DNA of 14,024 nt from Aquificota bacterium (GCA_013153795.1 JAADDV010000141.1:1-14024), one strand, 5' to 3'. Counted from the stretch's first letter, positions 1 through 7,740 are shown. Numbers and translations are program-made. The notes: generated from the sequence alone by a model not told the origin.

Positions 1-1166
1 TTACAGTTCTTGGGATTATATTAGGAATTCTTTTTGGAGTTTACTTTAAAGAAACAGCTCTTTTAATAAAACCTTTAGGAGATGCATTTTTAAATGCATT
101 AAAAATGATAACAATTCCTCTTATTTTTGCTTCTGTTTTTGTAAGTATTGCAAGTCTTTCTTCCATTAAAGAAATAAAAGATATGGGACTTAAAGCTATT
201 CTTTATTATTTTTCAACTACGGCTTTAGCTGTTGCAACAGGGATACTTATTGTAAATATTATTCATTTTACTCCTCCAGAAGGCTTAAAACTTTCTTCTG
301 AAGAAGTTCATATTCAAAAAGAATTTTCTTTAGAAAGTTTACTTCAAAGTTTTATTCCATCTAATATCTTTCAAAGTTTCGCTGAAGGAAAAGTTTTGCA
401 TGTTATTGTTTTTTCTATTTTGTTTGCTATAGCAGTTTTAACATTAAAAGAACAAAAAAAGGAGATTATCACAAAGTTTTTTGATGGAATAAATGATAGT
501 ATGCTAACTATCGCAAAGTGGATTATAAATCTGTCTCCTTTAGGGGTTTTTGCTCTTGTTTCATATATTGTTGCTGAAAGAGGACTTTCTTCTTTACTTT
601 CTTTGTGGCAATATGTATTAGCTGTTGTTATAGGATTATTATTTCATGCTGTTGTTAATCTTGGTCTTATTGCTTTTCTTATTGGAAAATTTAATCCTTT
701 TAAGTACTTCACAAAGGTTAAGGAAGCTCTTCTTATTGCTTTTTCAACCTCCTCTAGCTCTGCAACCCTTCCTGTTTCTATTGAAGTTGCAGAAACAAAA
801 GCTGGGATAAAGAAAAAAGTTGCAGGTTTTGTTCTTCCTTTAGGGGCGACAATAAATATGGATGGAACAGCCTTGTATGAGGCTATAGCTGCTATGTTTG
901 TTGCTTCCTTTTATGGAATAGATTTATCTATTGGTGAGCAGATTGTTATATTCTTTACTGCTTCTTTAGCTGCTATAGGTGCTGCTGGTATACCAAGTGC
1001 TGGACTTGTTACAATGACTCTTGTTTTCACTGCTGTTGGTATTCCTTTAGAAGGAATTGCCCTTATTTTATCGGTAGATAGATTTTTAGATATGCTTAGA
1101 ACTACTGTAAATGTCTGGGGTGATTTGATAGGTGCTAAGATAATAGATAGATTTGTTAAAGACTAG
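1..1166 (+). CDS. Dicarboxylate/amino acid:cation symporter (SLC1/DAACS family), 5'-truncated by window edge
   Basis: Inner-membrane secondary transporter that imports glutamate, aspartate or a related anion with Na+ or H+. The frame is open to the left edge from position 3 and reads ...TVLGIILGILFGVYF before the first in-window Met (105). The true start is therefore outside the window and Met105 is internal. Numbering from Met105, the SLC1 signatures are a serine-rich hairpin TSSSSATLP (about 215-223), NMDGT (251-255) in TM7, the GAAGIPSAG hairpin (292-300) and DRFLDMLRTTVNVWGD (325-340) in TM8. By alignment from memory with the archaeal aspartate transporter GltPh, D329, R332, N336 and D340 match its substrate and Na+ ligands D394, R397, N401 and D405. 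That pattern fits glutamate/aspartate transport better than the DctA succinate type, which has SEAR at this place. The TAG stop overlaps the convergent mnmA stop. Family sure; substrate inferred. Confidence 0.93.
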   Translation, partial: TVLGIILGILFGVYFKETALLIKPLGDAFLNALKMITIPLIFASVFVSIASLSSIKEIKDMGLKAILYYFSTTALAVATGILIVNIIHFTPPEGLKLSSEEVHIQKEFSLESLLQSFIPSNIFQSFAEGKVLHVIVFSILFAIAVLTLKEQKKEIITKFFDGINDSMLTIAKWIINLSPLGVFALVSYIVAERGLSSLLSLWQYVLAVVIGLLFHAVVNLGLIAFLIGKFNPFKYFTKVKEALLIAFSTSSSSATLPVSIEVAETKAGIKKKVAGFVLPLGATINMDGTALYEAIAAMFVASFYGIDLSIGEQIVIFFTASLAAIGAAGIPSAGLVTMTLVFTAVGIPLEGIALILSVDRFLDMLRTTVNVWGDLIGAKIIDRFVKD

Positions 1167-2230
1167 CCTTTTATAATGCCTCCTCCTAGGAGGAGGTCTC
1201 CTTCATATATAGCAAGAATTTGCCCTGGTGCAAATGCTTCCTGTTTTTCTTCAAAAATTGCTTTGATTTTACCTTTATCTATTTTTATTTCTTTTACTTT
1301 TACAGGTTTTTGTTTGTATCTTCCCTGAACATAAATATTTGACATATTCCACTTTTCAGGTTCTATATGGAAGTTTAGATTTTCTGCTTCTACATATTCT
1401 TTTAAAAGATGTTCTCTTTCTCCAACTAACAAGATGTTTTTTTCACTATCTTTGTCTAGAACATATAAAGGTTTTTTCCATCTTATTCCTAAACCTCTTC
1501 TCTGCCCTATTGTATAAAATGGAAGTCCTTTATGTTTTCCAAGTTTTTTTCCTGATATATGAAGTATATCTCCTTCTAAAATATCGAAAGCCTTTGTGTC
1601 TTGTATATATTCTCCCGGGGTTTTACCAGCTGTAAAACAAATTTCAAAACTGTCTTTTTTTTGAGAGACAGGTATTTTATATTTTTCTGCGATTTTTCTT
1701 GTTTCTTCTTTTGTCATGTTTCCTAGAGGAAACATCAAAAGAGGGATAACCTCTTTCTCTAAAAGAGCCATAAAATAAGATTGGTCTTTTTTTGGGTCTA
1801 TTCCTCTTTTTAAAAGCTTTACTCCTTCTTTTTTTTCTTTTCTTATATAATGGCCTGTTGCTAAAAAGTCTGCTCCTAAAACAACATTGACATATTTTGC
1901 TAAAAGACCTGTTTTTACTTCTTTATTACAGATACTACAAGGATTTGGTGTTTTTCCTTTTTTATATTCTTCAATAAAGTATTGAATAACTTTTTCTCTA
2001 AATATTTCTTCCCAGTCTATAACGTAGTGCTCTATTCCTAAAAATGATGCAACTTTTTTTGCATCTTTAACATCTTGGGGAGAGCAGCAGACCTGAATAT
2101 CTGTAGAGCATTCCATTGAAGAAAGTTTAAGTGTAACGCCAATTACATCGTATCCTTTTTCTTTAAGCAGAAGGGCTGCAACGGAGGAGTCAACTCCACC
2201 GCTAAGCCCAACTGCAACTTTTTTCTTCAC
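1163..2230 (-). CDS. mnmA: tRNA-specific 2-thiouridylase MnmA
   Basis: Cytoplasmic enzyme that adenylates and thiolates C2 of wobble uridine 34 in tRNA Lys, Glu and Gln (the s2U step of mnm5s2U). At 355 aa it is normal length. Visible are the PP-loop SGGVDSS (10-16), NPCSICNKEVKTG (96-108) with the first catalytic cysteine at C101, ATGHY (124-128), KDQSYFMALL (148-157), EICF with the second catalytic cysteine C198, and YTIGQRRGLGI (239-249). It ends in the usual LLGGGII. An extra cysteine, C98, lies three residues before C101, and a CC pair is at 48-49. The start codon is GTG; it overlaps the pilC stop as GTGA, so translation is probably coupled to pilC. The Shine-Dalgarno candidate GGGAG lies about 13 nt upstream and is poorly placed, which also fits coupling. 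It is the last gene of the pilB-pilT-pilC-mnmA run. Confidence 0.96.
   Translation of the reverse strand: MKKKVAVGLSGGVDSSVAALLLKEKGYDVIGVTLKLSSMECSTDIQVCCSPQDVKDAKKVASFLGIEHYVIDWEEIFREKVIQYFIEEYKKGKTPNPCSICNKEVKTGLLAKYVNVVLGADFLATGHYIRKEKKEGVKLLKRGIDPKKDQSYFMALLEKEVIPLLMFPLGNMTKEETRKIAEKYKIPVSQKKDSFEICFTAGKTPGEYIQDTKAFDILEGDILHISGKKLGKHKGLPFYTIGQRRGLGIRWKKPLYVLDKDSEKNILLVGEREHLLKEYVEAENLNFHIEPEKWNMSNIYVQGRYKQKPVKVKEIKIDKGKIKAIFEEKQEAFAPGQILAIYEGDLLLGGGIIKG
1179..1196. repeat. 18-bp perfect G/C-rich palindrome at convergent gene ends
   Basis: The sequence cctcctcctaggaggagg equals its own reverse complement. It lies 13 nt after the symporter stop and within the last codons of mnmA (LLLGGG). 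As RNA it can fold into a 7-bp stem (an extra G.U pair is possible on the plus strand) with a CUAG loop. No run of T follows on either strand, so it is not a canonical intrinsic terminator, but it is the only stable hairpin I see at this convergence. It may stop symporter transcription. The alternative is chance from the conserved LLGGG codons. Confidence 0.5.
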
Positions 2231-3441
2231 CTTGTGATAAGGTCTCCCATTTTGAATATTGGAAGATATAAAGCAAGTATAACAACACCAATAATTCCAC
2301 CAATAAACACCATAAGAAGAGGCTCTATAATAGAGAGCATTCCTTCAACAGCTCTATCTACTTCATCTTCAAAAAAGTTTGCTATTGTATCAAGCATTTC
2401 ATCTAATCTACCTGTATTTTCTCCCACTCTAACCATAGCGATAAATATAGGAGGGAATATTTCTTTATCAAGAGACCGATATATTGGTTGTCCTCTTTCT
2501 ACTTCATCTCTAGCTTTTTTTATAGCTTGTTCAATAACAACGTTTCCTACTACAGAAGCAGAAATATCTAAAGCTCTAGTTATTGGAACACCACCACTTA
2601 TAAGAGTAGCTAAAGTTCTAGCAAACTTAGCTAAAGCTCCTTTTAAAAAGATTTCTCCTAATATAGGAAGTTTTAGGAAAAGACGGTGATAAAACTCTTT
2701 TCCTGCAGGAGTTCTGTAAAAATAAGTATTAGCTATAGCAAGGCCTAAAAAACCTAGAAAAACATATAAAAAGTTTTCTTTTAAGCCATTACTAATATTT
2801 ATTATCATCTGTGTTAAAAAGGGAAGTTCAGAACCAAAACTTTCATAAAGTTTTGCAAATGTAGGGACAATAAATGTTAATATTCCAAGGACTATTATAG
2901 TAGCTACAATAACAACTGTTATTGGATACCATGAAGCACTGATAAGTTTTCTTTTAATAGCAGCTATTTTTTCATAGTATTCTGTCGCTCTTTGGAGGAT
3001 AACATCCATTTTTCCTGATTCTTCAGCAGCAGCTATTAGGTTAACAAGAAACGGAGGAAAAACATTTGGATGTTTTCTCATTGCATCAGCTAGGGATACT
3101 CCAGCCAAAACCTCATTTTTTACATCTTCCAATGCTTCAGCTAAAACTTTATTAGGAATTTGCTCTGCAAGAATTTCTAAACTTTCAGCTATACTAATCC
3201 CTGCACTTATCATAGCTCCAAGTTGTCGTGTAAAAAGAGCAAGGTCTCTTTCTGAAACTCTAGGTCTAAACAGATTGAAAAAATGTTTCTTTGACTCAGA
3301 TGCTGAAACAATTTTTAGCTTTATTTCCTGAAAACCTTGTCTTATAAGTTCAGCTTCAGCTGAATTTATATCAGGAGCAGTTATTGTATCTCTTCTTAAA
3401 ACACCATGTTTATCTCTAGCTGTATATAAAAATTTTGGCAA
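2227..3441 (-). CDS. pilC: Type IV pilus inner-membrane platform protein PilC (T2SS F family)
   Basis: Polytopic inner-membrane protein on which the PilB and PilT ATPases act to insert or remove pilin subunits. At 404 aa it is the usual PilC length. The N-terminus MPKFLYTARDKHG is typical of PilC/GspF. Two T2SSF domains follow, at about 65-190 and 268-392; the second begins near FARTLATLISGGVPITRALDI. Hydrophobic segments lie at about 172-195, 222-242 and 370-396. The start codon is TTG, chosen because AAAGGAGG lies 5 nt upstream (overlapping the pilT stop) and because the protein then begins at the family's normal N-terminus. It lies 11 nt downstream of pilT and overlaps mnmA by 4 nt. GspF of a type II secretion system is the alternative, but adjacent pilT makes a pilus machine far more likely. 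Confidence 0.95.
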   Translation of the reverse strand: MPKFLYTARDKHGVLRRDTITAPDINSAEAELIRQGFQEIKLKIVSASESKKHFFNLFRPRVSERDLALFTRQLGAMISAGISIAESLEILAEQIPNKVLAEALEDVKNEVLAGVSLADAMRKHPNVFPPFLVNLIAAAEESGKMDVILQRATEYYEKIAAIKRKLISASWYPITVVIVATIIVLGILTFIVPTFAKLYESFGSELPFLTQMIINISNGLKENFLYVFLGFLGLAIANTYFYRTPAGKEFYHRLFLKLPILGEIFLKGALAKFARTLATLISGGVPITRALDISASVVGNVVIEQAIKKARDEVERGQPIYRSLDKEIFPPIFIAMVRVGENTGRLDEMLDTIANFFEDEVDRAVEGMLSIIEPLLMVFIGGIIGVVILALYLPIFKMGDLITR

Positions 3442-3446
3442 TTCCC

Positions 3447-3454
3447 CCTCCTTT
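3447..3454 (-). promoter_or_regulatory. Ribosome binding site for pilC deciding its TTG start
   Basis: Minus-strand AAAGGAGG lies 5 nt before the TTG codon at 3441-3439 and overlaps the TAA stop of pilT. No ATG gives the conserved PilC N-terminus, so this site supports the TTG start and suggests coupling of pilC to pilT translation. Confidence 0.85.
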
Positions 3455-4538
3455 AGACTCTAGTTTTTAACATACGAGTAAGTTCTTGAGGGTCTGGAGA
3501 TGCTTTTAAAGCATCTTCAGGTAGAATTAAACCTTTTCTTATAGCTTCCATTAAAGATTGATTCATTGTTTGCATTCCAGTTTCAGCTTGTCCTGTTTGC
3601 ATTAATCCATATATTTGATGAATTTTATTTTCTCTTATCAAGTTTCTAATGGCTGTTGTTGGAATTAAAACTTCATGAATTAAAACTCTTCCACCTCCTA
3701 TTTTAGGTAATAGTCTTTGAGAAATAACACCCTGTAGAACAAAACTTAGCTCTGTCCTTATTTGGTCTTGTTCACTTTCAGGGAAAACATTTATGATACG
3801 GTTTATTGTTTGAATTGCTGTATTTGTATGTAACGTAGCAAATACGAGGTGCCCTGTCTCTGCGGCAGTTAAAGCTGCTTTTATTGTTTCTAAATCTCTC
3901 ATCTCACCAACAAGGATAACATCAGGGTCTTCCCTTAAAGCATATTTTAAAGCTGTTGCAAAATCTTCTGTGTCAGCACCTATCTCTCTTTGAGCTACTA
4001 TCGATTTCTTATGAGGAAAAAGATACTCAATAGGGTCTTCTATAGTAATAATATGGTATGGATAATTTTTATTAATATAGTCAATCATGGAAGCTAGGGT
4101 AGTGGTTTTACCAGACCCAGTTGGACCTGTTACAAGTACTAATCCCATACTTTTTTTACATAAAGACTCTACAGAAGGTATAAGACCTAGTTCTTCCATA
4201 CTTTTTATTTCATAGGGAATTCTTCTTAAAGCAGCTGCAACTGTTCCTCTTTGTCTAAAAACGTTTACCCTAAATCTTCCTATCTCTTTTATACCTATAG
4301 AAAAATCAATTTCGTTTTTTTCTTCAAACATTCTTTTTTGTCTTTCATTCATTATTGAATATATAATTCGTTGGGTGTCCTTTGGATATAAAGTAGGAAA
4401 TTCATCTGCTAAATAAGTTATTTTTCCATCTATTCTTATTGCAGGAGCAGCTCCAGCTGTAATATGAATATCTGAAGCATTTCTTCCTACAGCTATTTTG
4501 GCAATATCTAAAAGGGTTACTTTTTCAGGACTTATCAT
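3453..4538 (-). CDS. pilT: Type IV pilus retraction ATPase PilT
   Basis: Cytoplasmic hexameric secretion ATPase that powers pilus disassembly, and so twitching motility and DNA uptake where those occur. It is 361 aa, close to the family norm. In order: an N-terminal PAS-like domain with ASDIHITAGAAP (21-32), Walker A GPTGSGKT (138-145), Asp box ITIEDPIEY (164-172), Walker B VILVGEMRD (207-215), His box GHLVFATLHT (229-238) and the PilT-specific AIRNLIRE (296-303). AIRNLIRE separates PilT from PilB/GspE and is linked to retraction in studied PilTs. The ATG start has AAGGAG 6 nt upstream, and that site overlaps the pilB stop. The gene sits between pilB (10-nt gap) and pilC, the same order as in other pilBTC clusters such as Myxococcus. 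No pilU-like second copy is in the window. Confidence 0.97.
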   Translation of the reverse strand: MISPEKVTLLDIAKIAVGRNASDIHITAGAAPAIRIDGKITYLADEFPTLYPKDTQRIIYSIMNERQKRMFEEKNEIDFSIGIKEIGRFRVNVFRQRGTVAAALRRIPYEIKSMEELGLIPSVESLCKKSMGLVLVTGPTGSGKTTTLASMIDYINKNYPYHIITIEDPIEYLFPHKKSIVAQREIGADTEDFATALKYALREDPDVILVGEMRDLETIKAALTAAETGHLVFATLHTNTAIQTINRIINVFPESEQDQIRTELSFVLQGVISQRLLPKIGGGRVLIHEVLIPTTAIRNLIRENKIHQIYGLMQTGQAETGMQTMNQSLMEAIRKGLILPEDALKASPDPQELTRMLKTRV

Positions 4539-4544
4539 ACAAAA

Positions 4545-4550
4545 CTCCTT
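4545..4550 (-). promoter_or_regulatory. Ribosome binding site of pilT overlapping the pilB stop
   Basis: Minus-strand AAGGAG lies 6 nt before the pilT ATG and shares bases with the TAA stop of pilB (4551-4549). The arrangement favours reinitiation by ribosomes finishing pilB. Confidence 0.8.
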
Positions 4551-6273
4551 ATTTAATTAGAACTCTTTCTATCTCAGCAATATCGGTAATTCCTTTTTTG
4601 ATTTTTAGTAAACCACTTTGATATAAAGTCCTCATACCTTTTTGTATTGCCAAATCTTTTATATCTGTTGCTGTTGCTCCTGATAAAATAGCCTTTCTCA
4701 TCTCTTCATCAACTTCAAGTAATTCATGAACAGCAATTCTTCCTTTATATCCAGTTCTATTACATTTCTCACAACCATCAGGGTTATGAACATAAAATTG
4801 GGCATTTTGAATATCTTCATCAGAAAATCCTAATCCCTTCCAGAATTCATCAGGATATTTTGCAGGAAGTTTGCAATTATCACAGAGCTTTCTTACAAGT
4901 CTTTGAGCAATAACAAGATTTACAGCTGTCCCAACTAAGAAATGCTCAACACCTATATCAACAAGTCTTGTTATAGAAGAAGGAGCATCATTTGTATGGA
5001 GAGTAGAGAAAACAAGGTGACCTGTTAACGCCGCTTTTATAGCAATTTCTGCTGTTTCTCTATCTCTAATCTCACCAACAAGGATTATATCAGGGTCTTG
5101 TCTTAAAAAAGACCTTAAAGCTTCAGCAAAAGTAAGTCCTATATTTTCTTTTATCTGAACTTGGTTTATACCAGGAATTGAAACTTCTACAGGGTCTTCA
5201 GCTGTTGATATATTAACATCATCAGTATTTCTTTCCATTAAAGCTGTATACAAAGTTGTAGTTTTACCAGAACCAGTTGGACCTGTTACAAGAACCATTC
5301 CCCAAGGGCTATATATAGCTTTCCTTACTTTTTCCAAATCATCTGGTTCAAAACCTAAATCTTCTAGTTTTAAACTTAAATAACTCTGAGCGTCCTGAAT
5401 CCTCATTACAACTTTTTCACCATACACAGTTGGAACAGTAGATACCCTTAAATCTATTGGCTTCCCATCTATCTTTATTCTTATCCTTCCATCTTGTGGA
5501 AGTCTTTTCTCTGCTATATCAAGGTTTGCCATTATTTTATATCTAGCTACTAAAGGGTCTTTCATAGTTACAGGAAGTTTCTGAACAGTTCTTAAAATAC
5601 CATCAAGTCTATATCTTACTCTTACTTCCTTTTCAAATGGCTCAATATGTATATCAGAAGCTCCTTGTCTAACAGCATTTACAATAAAAAGCCTAGATGC
5701 TTTTACAATAGGTTCTTCTTTTGCATGAGAAACTGTTGTATCTATATCTTCTTCTTCCTCAACTACAGTTTCTTCTTCAACCTGAGCATCTATTTCTATA
5801 TTTGTTAAAACTTCTTCAGCAGATGCTATAGGAGCAATTTCCTTAAGAAGATTTTCTATTTCTGAGTATGATGCTACATAAAGTTCTATATTTTTTATAC
5901 CCATAAATTTTAGATACTGTAAAATTTCTTTATCAACTGGATTAAAAACAGCTACAGCAAGAGTATTATCATCTTTAAAAAAAAGAGGCACAAATTTCTT
6001 TTTTTTCATATAGTTATATGAAATATTTTTTACAATCTCTGTATCAATTGTGATTCTATGTTCTCGTGGATTATAAGGAGTAAGGTTTAAAAAATTGACA
6101 AAGAAATCCTTTATCTTGTATTCGTCAGCTATTCCGCTTGTTACTATATATACAAGGACATCTGTAAAATCTCTATCTTTTATGTTAGGGTTATTTCTTA
6201 CTTTCTCAACAGGAACTATTCCATGAGAAACCATTAATCTTAAAAATGTTAATTTTCTTCGACTTTTTTCCAT
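4549..6273 (-). CDS. pilB: Type IV pilus assembly ATPase PilB
   Basis: Cytoplasmic ATPase that drives pilin polymerisation through PilC. It is 574 aa, typical for PilB. An N-terminal GspE/MshEN-like domain (about 1-145) is followed by a very acidic linker (about 153-180, with EEEEDID) and the catalytic core. The core shows ASDIHIEPF (205-213), Walker A GPTGSGKT (331-338), Asp box STAEDPVE (356-363), Walker B DIILVGEIRD (395-404) and His box GHLVFSTLHT (418-427). A zinc-binding tetracysteine follows: C464 and C467, then C501 and C504. The ATG has only a weak Shine-Dalgarno upstream. It is the first gene of the pilus operon and is divergent from the biotin carboxylase gene. GspE is possible by domain content alone, but neighbouring pilT argues for PilB. 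Confidence 0.96.
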   Translation of the reverse strand: MEKSRRKLTFLRLMVSHGIVPVEKVRNNPNIKDRDFTDVLVYIVTSGIADEYKIKDFFVNFLNLTPYNPREHRITIDTEIVKNISYNYMKKKKFVPLFFKDDNTLAVAVFNPVDKEILQYLKFMGIKNIELYVASYSEIENLLKEIAPIASAEEVLTNIEIDAQVEEETVVEEEEDIDTTVSHAKEEPIVKASRLFIVNAVRQGASDIHIEPFEKEVRVRYRLDGILRTVQKLPVTMKDPLVARYKIMANLDIAEKRLPQDGRIRIKIDGKPIDLRVSTVPTVYGEKVVMRIQDAQSYLSLKLEDLGFEPDDLEKVRKAIYSPWGMVLVTGPTGSGKTTTLYTALMERNTDDVNISTAEDPVEVSIPGINQVQIKENIGLTFAEALRSFLRQDPDIILVGEIRDRETAEIAIKAALTGHLVFSTLHTNDAPSSITRLVDIGVEHFLVGTAVNLVIAQRLVRKLCDNCKLPAKYPDEFWKGLGFSDEDIQNAQFYVHNPDGCEKCNRTGYKGRIAVHELLEVDEEMRKAILSGATATDIKDLAIQKGMRTLYQSGLLKIKKGITDIAEIERVLIK

Positions 6274-6332
6274 TTGCTTTACCGCTCATCATTAAATTTT
6301 ATTAATTTTTATCGCCAGAAAATAAGTTTTGT

Positions 6333-6338
6333 ATTATA
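6333..6338 (-). promoter_or_regulatory. Candidate -10 box for the pilB-pilT-pilC-mnmA operon
   Basis: On the minus strand this reads TATAAT, a perfect sigma-70 -10. The predicted transcription start is near 6326, giving a leader of about 53 nt before the pilB ATG. The -35 region is weak: GTTTTC or TTTTCC at 15-16 nt spacing is the best I see, so an activator or another sigma factor may contribute. Confidence 0.5.
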
Positions 6339-6344
6339 AAATAA

Positions 6345-6350
6345 TATACT
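6345..6350 (+). promoter_or_regulatory. Candidate -10 box for the biotin carboxylase transcription unit
   Basis: TATACT on the plus strand would place a transcription start near 6357, about 28 nt before the TTG start codon. No good -35 lies at 16-18 nt upstream (ATAAGT or TAAGTT), so the call is tentative. Confidence 0.35.
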
Positions 6351-6372
6351 AATGGAAAACTATTTTACAATG

Positions 6373-6378
6373 AAGGAG
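6373..6378 (+). promoter_or_regulatory. Ribosome binding site deciding the TTG start of the biotin carboxylase gene
   Basis: AAGGAG sits 6 nt before the TTG at 6385-6387. The ATG at 6370 opens only a three-codon frame (ATG AAG GAG TGA), and the GTG at 6378 is out of frame. TTG is therefore the best start, giving a short extension before KRILIANRGEIA. Confidence 0.75.
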
Positions 6379-6384
6379 TGAAAT

Positions 6385-7740
6385 TTGCCGGAAAAGATTA
6401 ATAATATAAAAAGAATTTTAATAGCAAACAGAGGTGAAATTGCTGTAAGAGCTATAAGAGCAATTAGAGAACTTGGAGGAGAATCAATAGCTATATATTC
6501 TACAGGAGATAAAAACTCTATACATAAAGAACTCGCTGATTATTCAATATGTATAGGAGATGCTCCTTCAAACAAAAGTTATTTAAATATTCCGGCTATA
6601 TTATCAGCAATAGAAATATCTTATGCTGATGCTGTGTATCCTGGTTATGGTTTTCTTGCTGAAAATCCTCATTTTGCAGAAATTTGTGAAAAAAGTAATA
6701 TAAAATTTATAGGTCCAAAATCACAAACAATAAGATTAACAGGAGATAAAGCTGCTGCAAGAAAAGCTGCTCAAGAAGCGAACGTTCCTATTATCCCAGG
6801 TAGTCCTCCAGTAGAAGATTTAAAAGAAGCTTTAGAAATAGCTAAAAAGATTGGTTATCCTGTTCTTATAAAAGCTGCTGCTGGTGGCGGCGGCAGAGGT
6901 ATGAGAGTAGCAAAAACAGAGCAAGAATTGGCAAGACTTCTTCCAGTTGCTCAAAGAGAAGCAGAAGCAAATTTTGGAGATAGAAGAGTTTATATAGAAA
7001 AATATATTCAAAACCCAAAACATATAGAAATTCAGATTCTTGCTGATGAATATGGGAATGTTGTTTATTTAGGAGATAGAGAGTGCTCTATCCAAAGAAG
7101 ACATCAAAAATTACTAGAAGAAGCTCCTTCACCATTTATAACAGATGAAGTTAGAAAAAAAATGGGAGAAGCTGCTGTTAGATTTGCAAAGCATGTAGGT
7201 TTTACAGGAGCTGGGACAGTTGAATTTATAGTTGATAAAGATATGAATTTTTATTTTATAGAAATGAATGGAAGAATTCAGGTAGAGCATCCTGTTACAG
7301 AAATGGTAACAGGAATTGATATTGTTTCATGGCAGATAAGAATAGCCGATGGTCAACCTTTATCTTTTTCTCAAGAAGATATTAAGCAGATAGGACATGC
7401 TATAGAATTTAGAATAAATGCAGAAGACCCAGAAACATTTACTCCAACTCCAGGAACAATAGAAAAGCTTTATCTTCCAGGAGGCTTTGGTGTAAGAATT
7501 GATACTCATATTTATCAAGATTATAAAATACCTCCTTATTATGATTCTTTAATAGCAAAAGTTATTGTTTATGGAAAAGATAGGGAAGAAGCTATCATAA
7601 GAGGAAAAAGAGTTTTACAAGAATTTTTAATAGAAGGAGTAAAAACAACTAAAGATTTCCATAAAAAAATTCTTGAAGATGAAGATTTTATTCAAGGTAT
7701 CTATACTACAACATTAATAGATACAAAATATATTAAATAA
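6385..7740 (+). CDS. accC: Biotin carboxylase subunit (AccC / PycA / CfiB type)
   Basis: ATP-dependent carboxylation of biotin on a separate carrier protein. The product would be used by acetyl-CoA carboxylase, or by a two-subunit pyruvate or 2-oxoglutarate carboxylase. At 451 aa it is a stand-alone biotin carboxylase with no biotinyl or transferase domain. Signatures: KRILIANRGEIAVRAIRA (9-26), YPGYGFLAEN (85-94), ATP-grasp glycine loop AAAGGGGRGM (164-173), RRHQK (238-242), EEAPSP (245-250), FIEMNGRIQVEHPVTE (291-306) with catalytic Glu and Arg, and PPYYDSLI (383-390). The usual MNTR reads MNGR here, while N295 and R297 are kept. It resembles E. coli AccC throughout. No accB or carboxyltransferase gene is adjacent, so the acceptor complex cannot be told from the window. 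The 25-nt gap to the next gene suggests co-transcription. Biotin carboxylase is sure; accC as symbol is less so. Confidence 0.9.
   Translation: MPEKINNIKRILIANRGEIAVRAIRAIRELGGESIAIYSTGDKNSIHKELADYSICIGDAPSNKSYLNIPAILSAIEISYADAVYPGYGFLAENPHFAEICEKSNIKFIGPKSQTIRLTGDKAAARKAAQEANVPIIPGSPPVEDLKEALEIAKKIGYPVLIKAAAGGGGRGMRVAKTEQELARLLPVAQREAEANFGDRRVYIEKYIQNPKHIEIQILADEYGNVVYLGDRECSIQRRHQKLLEEAPSPFITDEVRKKMGEAAVRFAKHVGFTGAGTVEFIVDKDMNFYFIEMNGRIQVEHPVTEMVTGIDIVSWQIRIADGQPLSFSQEDIKQIGHAIEFRINAEDPETFTPTPGTIEKLYLPGGFGVRIDTHIYQDYKIPPYYDSLIAKVIVYGKDREEAIIRGKRVLQEFLIEGVKTTKDFHKKILEDEDFIQGIYTTTLIDTKYIK

Larger units (their letters stand above)
6274..6384. other. Divergent intergenic promoter region between pilB and the biotin carboxylase gene
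   Basis: This 111-bp AT-rich gap must hold the start signals for both flanking transcription units. Candidate -10 elements for the two directions lie only 6 bp apart (6333-6338 minus, 6345-6350 plus), so the two polymerases would overlap. I see no operator-like inverted repeat, riboswitch or small ORF of note. Confidence 0.6.

Noticed and set aside
1172..1177. TATAAT on the plus strand just after the symporter stop
   Set aside because: It lies inside mnmA with no -35 partner and no gene downstream on that strand, so it is probably chance in AT-rich DNA.
1339..1635. 98-codon plus-strand open frame opposite mnmA
   Set aside because: It is a hydrophobic shadow of Lys/Glu-rich mnmA codons read in reverse; MnmA itself is unmistakable.
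2234..2689. 151-codon plus-strand open frame opposite pilC
   Set aside because: It is antisense to a clear PilC coding region, has no Shine-Dalgarno, and its Ser/Ile-rich product is what reverse reading of AT-rich codons gives.
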